Below are positions 25,168-34,689 of a stretch of 64,000 nt of DNA, piece after piece; within the stretch, counting starts at the first letter, position 1, and the number at the start of each line of letters is the position of its first letter. A program made the position numbers and the translations under genes. Source of the stretch: Nocardioides carbamazepini (lineage in GTDB: Bacteria > Actinomycetota > Actinomycetes > Propionibacteriales > Nocardioidaceae). Under the pieces are notes generated by a model. That model saw nothing but the letters and a program-made list of their open reading frames with translations. It was not told the DNA's origin and searched no databases. The stretch is from positions 1-64,000 of the forward strand of contig NZ_JAHTLF010000008.1 in the NCBI RefSeq assembly GCF_024614185.1. The letters run 5' to 3'.

Positions 25168-28100
25168 ATGCACCGCTCTCTCGGTCTTCGACGTGCAACG
25201 AGCTCCTTCCTGGTCGGCGCGCTCGCGCTGGCGGGCCTGACCGGACTCACCATCGCTCAGGCACCACCGGCTGCCGCCGACGACAACACGCTCTACGTGG
25301 CCCAGGGAGGTACCAACGCCGGCAACAGCTGTCAGACGAAGGCGACGCCGTGCGCGACGATCACGTACGCCCTGACGGTGGCCGGATCGAATCCGACCGT
25401 CCACCTCTCCGGCACCATCTTCGACAACATCGAGCCCAGCGGGCCCCTCACCATCACCGGCCTCGACGCCGCCAGTCCCGCGGTGATCGACGGCGGCTAC
25501 ACCGACCGGGTGATCTACAGCAGCTTTGCGCTGACCTTGCGCGGACTCACCATCACCCACGGCCACGCCCCGGATCTCGGCGGCGGCGGCGGGTTGTTGG
25601 TCGACGGCCCCACGGTCCTGCTCGACCGGGTCGCGGTGAGCGCCAACCGGTCCGTGTCCCGAGGCGGCGGCATCTCGAGCAACAGCAATCTCACCGTCAT
25701 CGACAGCACGATCAGCAACAATGTCGCCGCCTATCCGTGCCTCGACGGCGCCTGCGTCAACAGCCAGGGCGGCGGGATCTACGTCAACTTCGGCACGCTG
25801 GCGGTCGCGAGGAGCACCTTCACCGGCAACACCGCCCTCGGCAGCGGCGGCGGCGGGGCCGTCTCGATCCGCGGCGGGGGTCTGGTGACCGACTACACGA
25901 TCTCGGGCAGCACGTTCACCGGGAACACCGCCAGCGCGTTCGGCGGGGGTGCCATCGAGGTCCCGGGCACGGCGAACGGCGTGGTCCGGAACTCGACGTT
26001 CACGGGCAACAGCTCGGCGATCCAGACCATCGGCACCGGCACCTCGACCTTGACGGGCACGACGATCACCGGCAACGCAGGCATCGGCCTCGGGGCCTTC
26101 AACGTCGGCGGCTGGCAGGTGGCCGGGTCGATCATCTCGGGCAACGGCGACGACTGCAACACCGCCCCCGGGAGATACGTCTCGGGCGGCTACAACGTCG
26201 TGGGCGGCAGTTGCGCGCCGGCCGGGACGGACACCGTCACCGCCGCACCGAGCCTTGCCGCACTGGCTGGCAACGGCGGCCCGACGCAGACCCGGCTGCC
26301 CAACGCCGGCAGTCCGGCACTCGCCCAGGTCCCGGTCGGCACGACGGTCTTCGGGACCGCTCTGTGCGCACGCAAGGACCAGCGTGGCATGCCCGGTCCG
26401 GCGGCCGGCCAGACCCGGTGCGCCGCCGGTGCGGCCGAGCCCGGCGCCGGCGCGGCACCGGCGTTCACCAGCCCGGCCAGCGCGACACGAGCGACCCTGA
26501 CCACCCTGAACATCGCGGTCACCACCAGCGGAGCCACGCCCACCCTCGCGGTCTCGGCCGGCACTCCCCTGCCTGCCGGCGTGACCTTCACCGACAACCG
26601 CGACGGCACCGGCATGATCGGCGGGCCGGCGCCAGGCCCCGGCACCTACCACTTCACGGTCACCGCCACCAACAGCATCGGCGGCACCGTCAGCCAACCC
26701 TTCACGCTGACGGTCGCCAAGGCCGGCCAGGCGGCCCTGGCCCTGACCTCACTCAACGGAACCGCCGGAACCCCCCTGACCTTGACCAGCAGCGGCGGGT
26801 CCGGCACGGGAGCCGTCACCTACTCCGCGTCGAACGGCACCGCGACCGGTTGCGCCGTCACCTCCGGCCAGCTCACCACCACCAGCACCACGGCGGGCAC
26901 CTGCACCGTGACCGTCACCAAGGCCACGGATCCGACCTACCTGGCCATCTCGTCCCCACCCACGACGGTGACCCTCCGCCAGACGCAGGCGCCGCTCATC
27001 GTCACCTCACTCAACGGCACCGTCGGCACGCCGATGCCCCTGACGGTGACCGGCGGCTCCGGCATCGGCGCCGTCACCTACACCGTCACGAACGGGACCG
27101 CGACCGGCTGCGCCATCGCCGCCCTCGCACTGTCCACCACCAGCCCCGGCACCTGCATCGTCACGGCCACCAAGGGCCAGGACGCGACCTGGAAGGCCCG
27201 CTCGTCGGCTCCGACCGCGGTCACGATGCGCCTCAACCAGGCCATGCTCACCATCACCTCGCTCACCGGCGTCGTCGGCACGCCACTCCCGCTCACGAGC
27301 AGCGGAGGCAACGGCACGGGCCTGGTCTCCTACGGCGTCACGAACGGCAGCGCCACCGGCTGCGTCATCAGCTCGGGAAAGCTGAACGCGAGCACCGGTG
27401 GCACCTGCACCGTCACGGCGACCAAGGCACAGGACGCGACGTACAACGCCCGGTCCTCCGCACCGACGGCCGTCACCCTCAGGCTGCCCCAGACCCCGTT
27501 GACGATCACCTCGTCGAGCGCGCCCACCGGCAGCCTCCTACCTCTGACCACCGCGGGCGGATCGGGCACCGGGGCGCTGAGCTACACCGTCACGGACGGC
27601 ACTGCGACCGACTGCGTCCTGGTCGGCACGAACGTCGCGGCGTCGTCGGCCGGCACGTGCATCGTGACCGCGACCAAGGCAGGCGACGCGACCTATGCGC
27701 CGAGGTCGTCATCCCCCACCGCGGTCTCCTTCACGTCAGCCCAGGCCGCTCTCGTCGTGACCTCGACCAGCGGGACCGTCGGTACGCCCCTGACCATCAC
27801 CACCTCCGGGGGCAACGGCACGGGAGCTGTCACCTACAGCGTCGCCAACGGCACCGCCACCGGCTGCACCATCACCTCCGGCCAGCTCGGTGCGACGACG
27901 TCCGGCACCTGCACGGTGACCGCCGCCAAGGCCGGTGACGGCACCTTCGGACCGGTCTCGTCGGCACCGACGACCGTCACCCTCGGCAAGGCCACCCAGA
28001 CGGCCCTGACGCTGACGTCGACGAGCGGCACCTTCGGGTCGGCACTCACCCTCACCACCTCCGGGGGCAGCGGAACGGGAGCCGTCACCTACGGCGTCGT

Positions 28101-28836
28101 CAACGGAACGGCCACCGGGTGCGCCATGAGCTCCGGCGTCCTCACGAGCACCAGCACCGGCACGTGCACCGTGACGGCCACCAAGGCCACCGACGCGACC
28201 TACCTCGCCAGGTCGTCGGCTCCGACGACGGTGACATTCGTCAAGGCCGCCCAGGCCGCCCTCACCGTCACCTCGATCGCCGGCGTGCAGGGCGCTCCCC
28301 TCCCGCTGACCACGTCCGGCGGCTCGGGGACCGGTGCCGTCAGCTACACGACCGTCGACGGCACGGCCACCGGCTGCGCGGTCAGCCCCGCCGCGCCGTA
28401 CACCTTGGCGGCGACGGGGCTGGGCACCTGCATCGTCACCGCGAGCAAGGCCACGGACACCAACTACCTGGGCAACAGCTCGGCACCGACCACGGTGACC
28501 TTCGACCTCGCCACGGTCGCCCAGCAGGCCCCTGTCACGTCGGTGGCGACGACGACCCGTCTCACCATCAAGCGGGTCAAGGTCCGCGGTGCCTGGAAGC
28601 GGCGCTTCGCGGTCCAGGTGCTGCCGGCGGCGCCCGGGACGGCGGCACCGCCGGGCACGGTCACCATCAAGATCGGAGCCCGCACCCGCTGCACGATCAG
28701 CCTGGCCCAGGGCGTCGGCAGGTGCCAGCTCGCGGAGAAGGGACTCCCGGCTCGCCGGGCCCGGGTGCAGGCGAGCTACCTCGGCGGCCCGACCTTCCAG
28801 GCGTCATCGGTGACGGTGCGCAAGCGGTTGCGCTGA
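25168..28836 (+). CDS. Secreted beta-helix protein with seven Ig-like repeats
   Basis: A 1222-residue exported protein. The Sec signal peptide ends near PAAADD. Next comes a right-handed parallel beta-helix with polymorphic-outer-membrane-type turns (STFTGNTA, GGGISSNS). A choice-of-anchor Q-like block follows (GGPTQTRLPNAGSPALAQVP, DQRGMPGP), then an Ig-like domain. Seven repeats of about 84 residues come next, then a C-terminal Ig-like domain rich in Arg/Lys with two Cys. No LPXTG sorting signal or terminal membrane segment is seen, so it is probably released or held non-covalently. ATG 25168 gives the best signal peptide. Role: likely adhesin or surface/extracellular carbohydrate-binding protein. 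Confidence 0.85.
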   Translation: MHRSLGLRRATSSFLVGALALAGLTGLTIAQAPPAAADDNTLYVAQGGTNAGNSCQTKATPCATITYALTVAGSNPTVHLSGTIFDNIEPSGPLTITGLDAASPAVIDGGYTDRVIYSSFALTLRGLTITHGHAPDLGGGGGLLVDGPTVLLDRVAVSANRSVSRGGGISSNSNLTVIDSTISNNVAAYPCLDGACVNSQGGGIYVNFGTLAVARSTFTGNTALGSGGGGAVSIRGGGLVTDYTISGSTFTGNTASAFGGGAIEVPGTANGVVRNSTFTGNSSAIQTIGTGTSTLTGTTITGNAGIGLGAFNVGGWQVAGSIISGNGDDCNTAPGRYVSGGYNVVGGSCAPAGTDTVTAAPSLAALAGNGGPTQTRLPNAGSPALAQVPVGTTVFGTALCARKDQRGMPGPAAGQTRCAAGAAEPGAGAAPAFTSPASATRATLTTLNIAVTTSGATPTLAVSAGTPLPAGVTFTDNRDGTGMIGGPAPGPGTYHFTVTATNSIGGTVSQPFTLTVAKAGQAALALTSLNGTAGTPLTLTSSGGSGTGAVTYSASNGTATGCAVTSGQLTTTSTTAGTCTVTVTKATDPTYLAISSPPTTVTLRQTQAPLIVTSLNGTVGTPMPLTVTGGSGIGAVTYTVTNGTATGCAIAALALSTTSPGTCIVTATKGQDATWKARSSAPTAVTMRLNQAMLTITSLTGVVGTPLPLTSSGGNGTGLVSYGVTNGSATGCVISSGKLNASTGGTCTVTATKAQDATYNARSSAPTAVTLRLPQTPLTITSSSAPTGSLLPLTTAGGSGTGALSYTVTDGTATDCVLVGTNVAASSAGTCIVTATKAGDATYAPRSSSPTAVSFTSAQAALVVTSTSGTVGTPLTITTSGGNGTGAVTYSVANGTATGCTITSGQLGATTSGTCTVTAAKAGDGTFGPVSSAPTTVTLGKATQTALTLTSTSGTFGSALTLTTSGGSGTGAVTYGVVNGTATGCAMSSGVLTSTSTGTCTVTATKATDATYLARSSAPTTVTFVKAAQAALTVTSIAGVQGAPLPLTTSGGSGTGAVSYTTVDGTATGCAVSPAAPYTLAATGLGTCIVTASKATDTNYLGNSSAPTTVTFDLATVAQQAPVTSVATTTRLTIKRVKVRGAWKRRFAVQVLPAAPGTAAPPGTVTIKIGARTRCTISLAQGVGRCQLAEKGLPARRARVQASYLGGPTFQASSVTVRKRLR
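26728..28513 (+). repeat. Seven tandem coding repeats of about 250 bp
   Basis: Each unit encodes a beta-sandwich-like module: Q-A/T-x-L-x-x-T-S, then GTP, GGSGTGAVTY, NGTATGC, GTCTVTATKA-D-T, SSAPTTVT. Two cysteines per unit (TGC and GTC) are conserved in all seven, suggesting one disulfide per module. The units are diverged at DNA level, so the array is old rather than freshly expanded. Confidence 0.9.
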
Positions 28837-28840
28837 GCCG

Positions 28841-29296
28841 TCAGGCCTGATGGCCCGCGACGAGCGCCCGCAGCTCCCGGACGGCGGTCGCGGCGCGGGC
28901 GCCGTCGGAGGCGTGGATGCCGAGCAGCGAGATCTTGTGGTCCTCGCCCTGCTGTAGGTGCGGCCACGGCGCGCCCTGGGGCATCCGCACGGTCCCGACC
29001 TCGGCCCAGGAGAGCCGGCGGGTGCGGTAGCCGTTGACGATCGTCAACCCGTCGGCGCTCGCCACGACCCGCGAGCGGGCCAGGCCGTTGAGGAGGAACA
29101 GGCCCAGCAGGATGAAGAAGACCACGGTCACCTTCTCCAGGTTGTTGACCCGGGCCCTGGTCTCGTCGTCGAACTGGATCCACAGCCACGCGAACGCACC
29201 GACCAGGACCACACCGAAGGTGGCCGCCGCGATCCGCGGGCCGAGGGGCCGCCAGGTGCGCGGCACGGTCGGCAGCGCACCGCCGTTCGTCGTCAC
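28841..29296 (-). CDS. PH-domain-containing membrane protein
   Basis: A 151-residue protein. Two membrane segments (about residues 22-42 and 57-75) are followed by a bacterial PH-like domain (VVASADGLTIVNGYRTRRLSWAEV), common in actinobacteria and of unknown function. The start is GTG at 29296, immediately after the hisG stop, so it probably ends the rib-his operon. It converges with the surface-protein gene with only 4 bp between stops. Confidence 0.8.
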   Translation of the reverse strand: MTTNGGALPTVPRTWRPLGPRIAAATFGVVLVGAFAWLWIQFDDETRARVNNLEKVTVVFFILLGLFLLNGLARSRVVASADGLTIVNGYRTRRLSWAEVGTVRMPQGAPWPHLQQGEDHKISLLGIHASDGARAATAVRELRALVAGHQA

Positions 29297-29297
29297 G

Positions 29298-30140
29298 TCA
29301 GAGCCGGCAGGCGTGGATGTCGGTGGTCAGGATCGCGCGCGCGCCCAGCGCGTACAGCTCGTCCATCACCCGCTGGGCGGTGGACCGCGGCACCATGGAG
29401 CGGACCGCGACCCAGCCCTCCCGATGAAGCGGGCTGACCGTGGGGCTCTCGATCCCGGGGGTGAGCGCGATGGCCTGCTCGACCTTCTCGGCACGGATGT
29501 CGTAGTCCATCATCACGTAGGCCCGGGCCACGAGGACGCCCTGCAGCCGGCGGGTGAAGACCTCCAGGGCGCCTGGATCGGCGCCCTCGCGGGTGATCAT
29601 CACGCCCTCGGACTCGAGGATGACGTCGCCGAAGACCTCGAGTCCGGCGGCGCGCAGGGTGCTGCCCGTCTCGACGACGTCGGCGATCGCGTCGGCCACG
29701 CCGAGCTGGATGCTGGTCTCGACCGCGCCGTCGAGCCGGACGACCGAGGCGTCGACGCCCAGTTCGGCGAGGTAGCGCTTGACCACGCCGTCGTACGACG
29801 TCGCGATCCGCTTGCCTGCCAGGTCGCGCACGTCCGAGGCGGTGCCGGGACGGGCCGCGAAACGGAACTTCGAGCGGCCGAACCCGAGCTGGAGCGACTC
29901 CGCGGCCGCGGAGTGCGAGTCGAGGAGGAGGTCGCGGCCGGTGATGCCGGCGTCGAGGGTGCCCTCACCGACGTACAGCGCGATGTCGCGCGGGCGCAGG
30001 TAGAAGAACTCGACCTCGTTGTCCGGGTCGATCTTGGTGAGCTGCTTGGAGTCCGAGCGCTGGGCGTAGCCGGCCTCGCGCAGCATCCCCGAGGCAGCCT
30101 CGGAGAGAGCCCCCTTGTTGGGGACGGCGATCTTGAGCAT
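29298..30140 (-). CDS. hisG: ATP phosphoribosyltransferase, long form
   Basis: First step of histidine synthesis, from ATP and PRPP. At 280 residues it is the long, self-regulated form with the C-terminal histidine-binding domain, so no HisZ is needed. Visible signatures are the N-terminal IAVPNKGALSE and the PRPP loop region VRLDGAVETSIQLGVADAIADVVETGSTL (split here: EVETSIQ-type and DVVETGSTL). GGAAGG precedes the ATG at 30140. It is 26 bp downstream of hisE. Confidence 0.97.
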   Translation of the reverse strand: MLKIAVPNKGALSEAASGMLREAGYAQRSDSKQLTKIDPDNEVEFFYLRPRDIALYVGEGTLDAGITGRDLLLDSHSAAAESLQLGFGRSKFRFAARPGTASDVRDLAGKRIATSYDGVVKRYLAELGVDASVVRLDGAVETSIQLGVADAIADVVETGSTLRAAGLEVFGDVILESEGVMITREGADPGALEVFTRRLQGVLVARAYVMMDYDIRAEKVEQAIALTPGIESPTVSPLHREGWVAVRSMVPRSTAQRVMDELYALGARAILTTDIHACRL

Positions 30141-30166
30141 GGTGCCTTCCTAGTGAGGCCGGGGCC

Positions 30167-30430
30167 TCAGAGGTGTGCGTAGACGTCGTCGAGCGAGAGA
30201 CCGCTCGCGATCATGAGGACCTGGGCGTGGTAGAGCAGCTGGCTGATCTCCAGCGCGGTCGCGTCCTTGCCCTCGTGCTCGGCGGCCATCCAGGACTCGG
30301 CGGCCTCCTCGATCAGCTTCTTGCCGATCGTATGGACGCCCGCGTCGAGCGCCCGGACGGTGCCGGACCCCTCGGGTCGCGTGGCTGCCTTGTCGCTGAG
30401 CTCTGCGAACAGCTCGTCGAACGTCTTCAC
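30167..30430 (-). CDS. hisE: Phosphoribosyl-ATP pyrophosphatase
   Basis: Second step of histidine synthesis, hydrolysing phosphoribosyl-ATP to PR-AMP. The 87-residue all-alpha MazG-like protein has the metal site [18 protein letters not shown] and LLYHAQVLM. The start is GTG at 30430. It lies 45 bp after ribH and before hisG. The riboflavin operon therefore seems to read into histidine genes, both of which draw on purine nucleotides. Confidence 0.97.
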   Translation of the reverse strand: MKTFDELFAELSDKAATRPEGSGTVRALDAGVHTIGKKLIEEAAESWMAAEHEGKDATALEISQLLYHAQVLMIASGLSLDDVYAHL

Positions 30431-30475
30431 GGGAGGTCAGCCTACGGCGTCGCCGCTGGCCGACCTGCGCCGGTC

Positions 30476-30964
30476 TCAGCCCGTGTAGCCGCGGGACCGG
30501 ATCCGCTTCAGCGTCGCCGCGGTCTGCAGGGCCGCCGACGCGGCCTCGTAGCCCTTGTCCTCGTGGGAGCCATCGAGACCGGCCCGGTCCAGCGCCTGCT
30601 CCTCGGTGTCACAGGTGAGGACCCCGAAGCCGATCGGGGTGTGGTGGTCGAGGGAGACCCGGGTGAGACCGTCGGTGGCGGCGTTGCAGACGTACTCGAA
30701 GTGCGGCGTGCCGCCCCGGATGACCACGCCCAGCGCGATCACCGCGTCGTAGGACGGCGCGAGAACGGCCGCGGTGACCGGCAGCTCGAAGGTGCCGGGC
30801 ACGCGGACCACCACGGGCGCCTCGACCTGGTGGTCGGCGAACGCGCGCTGTGCTCCCGCGATCAGGCCGTCCATGACCTGGGTGTGCCAGCTCGCGGCGA
30901 CCACCGCGACCCGGAGGTCGTGGCAGTCGACGGGAGCGATGTCGGGAGCGCCGTGTCCGGCCAT
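30476..30964 (-). CDS. ribH: 6,7-dimethyl-8-ribityllumazine synthase
   Basis: Condenses the ribityl pyrimidine with dihydroxybutanone phosphate to lumazine. The 162-residue protein shows the substrate loop VPGTFELP, and the catalytic His in [33 protein letters not shown] is typical. The ATG at 30964 follows the ribBA stop by one base (TGACATG). Product goes to RibE, encoded upstream in the same operon. Confidence 0.97.
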   Translation of the reverse strand: MAGHGAPDIAPVDCHDLRVAVVAASWHTQVMDGLIAGAQRAFADHQVEAPVVVRVPGTFELPVTAAVLAPSYDAVIALGVVIRGGTPHFEYVCNAATDGLTRVSLDHHTPIGFGVLTCDTEEQALDRAGLDGSHEDKGYEAASAALQTAATLKRIRSRGYTG

Positions 30965-30965
30965 G

Positions 30966-32204
30966 TCAGTTGGCTCCTTCGAGATCCAGGTCGGGAAGGT
31001 CGTGGCCCATCCGGTCCCGCTTGGTCAGCAGGTAGGCGAGATTGTGGCCGTTGGGGTGCGGGGTGAGCGGCACCCGCTCGGCGACGCGGACGCCGTAGTC
31101 CTCGAGCGAGGAGACCTTGTCGGGGTTGTTGGTGAGCAGCCGGACCTCGGAGACACCGAGGTCCTTGAGGATCTGGGTCGCCGCACCGTAGTGGCGGGCG
31201 TCGGCCGGCAGCCCGAGGTCCAGGTTGGCGTCCACGGTGTCCCGGCCGCCGTCCTGCAGCTGGTAGGCCTGGAGCTTGGCGACCAGCCCGATGCCCCGGC
31301 CCTCGTGGCCGCGCAGGTAGATCACGATGCCGCTGCCGGTCTCGACGATCCGGTCCATCGCCTCGTTGAGCTGGGGACCGCAGTCGCAGCGGCTGGAGCC
31401 GAACACGTCGCCGGTCAGGCACTCCGAGTGCACCCGCGTGAGGACCGGGCCGTGGTCGCCGAGGGTCTCCGGGTCGCCATAGACGAGCGCTACATGCTCG
31501 CTGCCGTCGACGGTGATGGTGTAGCCGATCGCGGTGAAGTCGCCGTGGCTGGTGGGCAGGCGGGTCTGCGCCTCCCGCACGACGTGGCTCTCGACGCGGC
31601 GGCGGTGCCGGACCAGGTCCTCGATCGAGATCATCGCCAGCCCGTGCTCGTCGGCGAAGGCGCGCAGCTCGGGAGCGCGCTTCATGGTGCCGTCGTCGTT
31701 GACCACCTCGACCAGCACACCGGCGGGCGTGAGCCCGGCCAGGCGGCACAGGTCCACGGCGGCCTCGGTGTGGCCGCGGCGGACGAGCACGCCACCCTCG
31801 CGGTAGCGCAGCGGGAACACGTGGCCCGGCCGGGTCAGCTCCCACGGCTCGGTCGCCGAGTCGGCGAGCACCCGCACGGTGTGGGCGCGGTCCGCGGCGG
31901 AGATCCCGGTGCTCACGCCGTCACGGGCGTCGACCGAGATCGTGTACGCCGTGCGGTACGCGTCCTTGTTGTGCGGCGTCATCAGCGGGATCTCCAGCCG
32001 GTCCAGCATCGTGCCCGGCATCGGGGCGCAGATGACGCCGCTGGAGTAGCGGATCGTGAAGGCCATCAGCTCCGGCGTCGCCTTGCTGGCGGCGAAGATG
32101 ATGTCGCCCTCGTTCTCGCGGTCCTCGTCGTCGACGACCACGACGGCCTTGCCCGCCGCGATGTCGGCGATCGCGCGCTCGACCGGGTCCAGTCGCACCG
32201 CCAT
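30966..32204 (-). CDS. ribBA: Bifunctional DHBP synthase / GTP cyclohydrolase II
   Basis: Supplies both precursors of riboflavin. The N-terminal half (about 1-205) is 3,4-dihydroxy-2-butanone-4-phosphate synthase, with [11 protein letters not shown] and the [14 protein letters not shown] region. The C-terminal half is GTP cyclohydrolase II, with zinc ligands in [18 protein letters not shown] and [11 protein letters not shown]. The 412-residue fusion is normal for actinobacteria. ATG at 32204, two bases after the ribE stop. Confidence 0.97.
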   Translation of the reverse strand: MAVRLDPVERAIADIAAGKAVVVVDDEDRENEGDIIFAASKATPELMAFTIRYSSGVICAPMPGTMLDRLEIPLMTPHNKDAYRTAYTISVDARDGVSTGISAADRAHTVRVLADSATEPWELTRPGHVFPLRYREGGVLVRRGHTEAAVDLCRLAGLTPAGVLVEVVNDDGTMKRAPELRAFADEHGLAMISIEDLVRHRRRVESHVVREAQTRLPTSHGDFTAIGYTITVDGSEHVALVYGDPETLGDHGPVLTRVHSECLTGDVFGSSRCDCGPQLNEAMDRIVETGSGIVIYLRGHEGRGIGLVAKLQAYQLQDGGRDTVDANLDLGLPADARHYGAATQILKDLGVSEVRLLTNNPDKVSSLEDYGVRVAERVPLTPHPNGHNLAYLLTKRDRMGHDLPDLDLEGAN

Positions 32205-32206
32205 GC

Positions 32207-32821
32207 TCAGTTCTCCTTGTCGCTGGGGCTGGTGTAGGCGCGCATCAGCTTCTCCACGTGCTTGGCGATGATGTCGACCTCGAGGTTGACCTCGTCACCG
32301 ACGGCGCGGAGGCCGAGGGTCGTCCGGGCGAGGGTCTCGGGGATCAGGCTGATGGTGAACGTGCTGTCGCCGGCCTCGACGACGGTCAGCGAGGTGCCGT
32401 CGACGGTGATCGAGCCCTTGTCGACGAGGTAGCGGCCGAGATCGGCCGGCATCGCGATCTCCACCACCTCCCAGTGCTCGCTGGGGGTGCGCGCGACGAC
32501 CCGGCCGACGGCGTCGACATGGCCCTGCACGATGTGGCCGCCCAGCCGCTTCTCGGCGGTGACCGCGCGCTCCAGGTTGACCCGGGCGCCGACGGCGAGG
32601 CCACCGATGCTGGTCTTGGCGAGCGTCTCGGCCATCACGTCCGCGGTCCAGGTCGTGTCGGTGCGCTCGGCGACGGTCAGACAGCAGCCGTTGACGGCGA
32701 TCGAGTCCCCGAGGCCGGTGTCGGACAGCGTCACCTCGGAGGCGATGGTGAGCCGGACCGCGTCCCCCTGGTCCTCGACGGCGGTGACGGTGCCTAGCTC
32801 CTCGACGATCCCGGTGAACAT
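32207..32821 (-). CDS. ribE: Riboflavin synthase, alpha chain
   Basis: Dismutates two lumazines to riboflavin. The 204-residue protein starts [10 protein letters not shown] and contains two similar lumazine-binding barrels (VNGCCLTV and VDGTSLTVV), as in all trimeric riboflavin synthases. The ATG at 32821 overlaps the ribD stop (ATGA). The long in-frame extension upstream lies inside ribD and is rejected. Confidence 0.97.
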   Translation of the reverse strand: MFTGIVEELGTVTAVEDQGDAVRLTIASEVTLSDTGLGDSIAVNGCCLTVAERTDTTWTADVMAETLAKTSIGGLAVGARVNLERAVTAEKRLGGHIVQGHVDAVGRVVARTPSEHWEVVEIAMPADLGRYLVDKGSITVDGTSLTVVEAGDSTFTISLIPETLARTTLGLRAVGDEVNLEVDIIAKHVEKLMRAYTSPSDKEN

Positions 32822-33891
32822 CAGGCCGTTCCTCCCATGGTCGGTCCTTGTCTGGTGGGTCTCATGATCATGCGCACGTTGGCCTCCGTGCCCTCGCCGA
32901 CGACGGTGGTGTCGACGAGCTCGAGGTGCAACGCGTCCGCGATGGTGCGGATTCCGAGCTTCCCGACGGCCGAGCGGCCCGCTCCGAGCAGCATCGGGGC
33001 GACGTAGGTGACGACCTCGTCGACCAGGCCCGCCTGCAGGAAGGCGGCGGCCAGCGTCGGGCCGCCCTCCAGGAAGACGTGGTGCCGGTCGTGGTCGGCG
33101 TACAGCGCACGCAGCGCCGCGGCCGGGTCGTGGGTGCGCAGGTGCACCGTCGGCGCGACGTCGTCGAGGACCCGGCGATCGGCCGAGAGGTCGCGCTCTC
33201 CCATCACCACCCGCAGCGGCTGCGCGTCGCGGGGCAGCGGCCGGTCGGCGTCGTCGCGGACCGTGAGCTGCGGGTCGTCGACCTCGACGGTGTTGGTGCC
33301 GACGAGCATCGCGTCGCACAGTCCGCGCAGCAGGTGGGTGTCACGGCGGGCGGGCCGCGACGAGACCCAGCGGGACGTGCCGTCGCCGGCGGCACTGCGA
33401 CCGTCGAGGGTGGTCGCGAACTTCCAGGTGACGAACGGCCGGCCGTTGCGGTGCGCGAAGGACCACGCCCGGTTGACCTCGGCCGCCTCGTCGGCGAGCA
33501 GGCCGGCGTCGGTCTCGATGCCGGCGTCTCGCAGGGTCTCCATGCCGCCCGCGGCCCGCGGGTTGGGGTCACGCTGCGCGATCACCACCCGGGCCACCCC
33601 CGCGGCGATCAGCGCCTGCGCGCAGGGGCCGGTCCGTCCGGTGTGGTTGCACGGCTCCAGGGTCACGACGGCGGTCGCGCCCCGGGCCCGGTCCCCGGCC
33701 ACGCCCAGCGCCTCGACCTCGGCATGGGGCGTGCCCGCGCCGCGGTGATATCCCTCCCCGACGACCGATCCGTCAGGGGCGAGCAGCACGCAGCCGACCC
33801 GTGGGTTGGGGTGCAGCGGCACCCCGGGGCTCACTGCCAGCGTGAGCGCACGACGCATCGCGTCGTACTCACGGGTGAAGGTCTCCGCCAC
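32821..33891 (-). CDS. ribD: Bifunctional pyrimidine deaminase/reductase
   Basis: Deaminates and reduces the pyrimidine intermediate of riboflavin synthesis. The deaminase domain (about 1-145) has the zinc motif HAE at 56-58 and PCNHTGRTGPC with Cys81 and Cys90. The reductase domain has TTLDGRSAAGDGTSRWVSS and LEGGPTLAAAFL. The GTG at 33891 is chosen with GAGAGGCGG upstream; an in-frame ATG at 34038 lies inside the riboswitch and cannot be the start. First gene of the FMN-controlled operon. Confidence 0.95.
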   Translation of the reverse strand: MAETFTREYDAMRRALTLAVSPGVPLHPNPRVGCVLLAPDGSVVGEGYHRGAGTPHAEVEALGVAGDRARGATAVVTLEPCNHTGRTGPCAQALIAAGVARVVIAQRDPNPRAAGGMETLRDAGIETDAGLLADEAAEVNRAWSFAHRNGRPFVTWKFATTLDGRSAAGDGTSRWVSSRPARRDTHLLRGLCDAMLVGTNTVEVDDPQLTVRDDADRPLPRDAQPLRVVMGERDLSADRRVLDDVAPTVHLRTHDPAAALRALYADHDRHHVFLEGGPTLAAAFLQAGLVDEVVTYVAPMLLGAGRSAVGKLGIRTIADALHLELVDTTVVGEGTEANVRMIMRPTRQGPTMGGTA

Positions 33892-33944
33892 CGGCCACCG
33901 CCTCTCGTCGTCCTGGGCGCGGACTCCGGGGCTTGCCTGGCGTG

Positions 33945-33974
33945 CGACGGACTCCCGATGCGGGGCGTCCGTCG
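33945..33974 (-). promoter_or_regulatory. Hairpin in the riboswitch expression platform
   Basis: On the minus strand, CGACGGAC and GTCCGTCG form an 8-bp stem around a GC-rich loop between the FMN aptamer and the ribD start. No T-tract follows, so control of translation initiation (or Rho access) is more likely than intrinsic termination. Confidence 0.5.
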
Positions 33975-33990
33975 GACACTCGTGCGTGCA

Positions 33991-34105
33991 CTTCCCATCC
34001 GGACTTTGACCGTCGGTCCAGGAATCACACCTGGTCAACCGATCACTGGCTGCGATCGGGTCGCGGACTGTTACCGCCGGTTCGGATTTTCACCGACCCC
34101 AGAGC
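33991..34105 (-). promoter_or_regulatory. FMN riboswitch (RFN element)
   Basis: Read on the minus strand, it contains the conserved RFN blocks in order: GGGGTCGGTGAAAATCCGAA, ACCGGCGGT, AGTCCGCGAC, the variable stem with GTGATTCCTGGACC, GACGGT, and AAAGTCCGGATGGGAAG. It sits about 100 bases upstream of ribD. FMN binding should reduce expression of ribD-ribE-ribBA-ribH and possibly hisE-hisG. Confidence 0.97.
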
Positions 34106-34197
34106 ACGCGAGCTCTTGGGATCCATGGTGGCATACCGCGACACGCCGCGTCGTGTGGGTCCGGTCACTGGGACCTGGCGTGGGTAGCGTCGCGCGC

Positions 34198-34689
34198 ATG
34201 TCGTATCCCCCTCCCCTGTACGACGGCGACGGCGAGGTCTCGGCCTGGGTGCGGCCAGACAGCGACGGTCCCGACCTCGTCTATCCCAACGGCAACCGGG
34301 TCCACTACCTAGCCCGTGGCGAGGCGACCGGCGGGCTGTTCGGGCTCTACCGCTGGGAGTTCTCCGAGGCGGTCAGCGGCCCGAGCCCGCACTTCCACCG
34401 CAGCATCGCCGAGTCGTTCTACATCCTCGAGGGCGAGGTGCGGATCCACACGGGTGACGGCTGGACGACGGCGCGTCCCGGCGACTTCCTCCACGTCCCG
34501 CCCGGCGGCATCCACGGCTTCCGCAACGAGTCGGGCGCCCCGGCGTCGATGCTGCTTCACTTCGCTCCGGGCGCCCCGCGCGAGCCCTACTTCGAGGGCC
34601 TCGACCGGCTCGCCCGCGGCGAGGAGTGGGCGCCCGAGGAGTACGACGCGTTCATGCTGGAGCACGACAACATCTGGGTCACGGAGTAG
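34198..34689 (+). CDS. Cupin-domain protein
   Basis: A 163-residue single cupin. Metal ligands are visible in PHFHRSIAESFYILEGEVRI (motif 1) and PGDFLHVPPGGIHGFRN (motif 2). The fold is certain; the substrate is not. The ATG at 34198 is 8 bases after TAGCGT, so a leaderless mRNA is possible. It is divergent from the rib operon and is not obviously part of another unit. Confidence 0.85.
   Translation: MSYPPPLYDGDGEVSAWVRPDSDGPDLVYPNGNRVHYLARGEATGGLFGLYRWEFSEAVSGPSPHFHRSIAESFYILEGEVRIHTGDGWTTARPGDFLHVPPGGIHGFRNESGAPASMLLHFAPGAPREPYFEGLDRLARGEEWAPEEYDAFMLEHDNIWVTE

Noticed and set aside
25113..27938. A 941-codon frame overlapping the secreted repeat protein and a 520-codon minus-strand frame at 25135-26697
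   Set aside because: Both lack domain structure, while the frame from 25168 has a signal peptide and regular repeats.
33892..34038. N-terminal extension of RibD to ATG 34038
   Set aside because: The extension runs into the FMN aptamer; the deaminase domain begins normally at GTG 33891.
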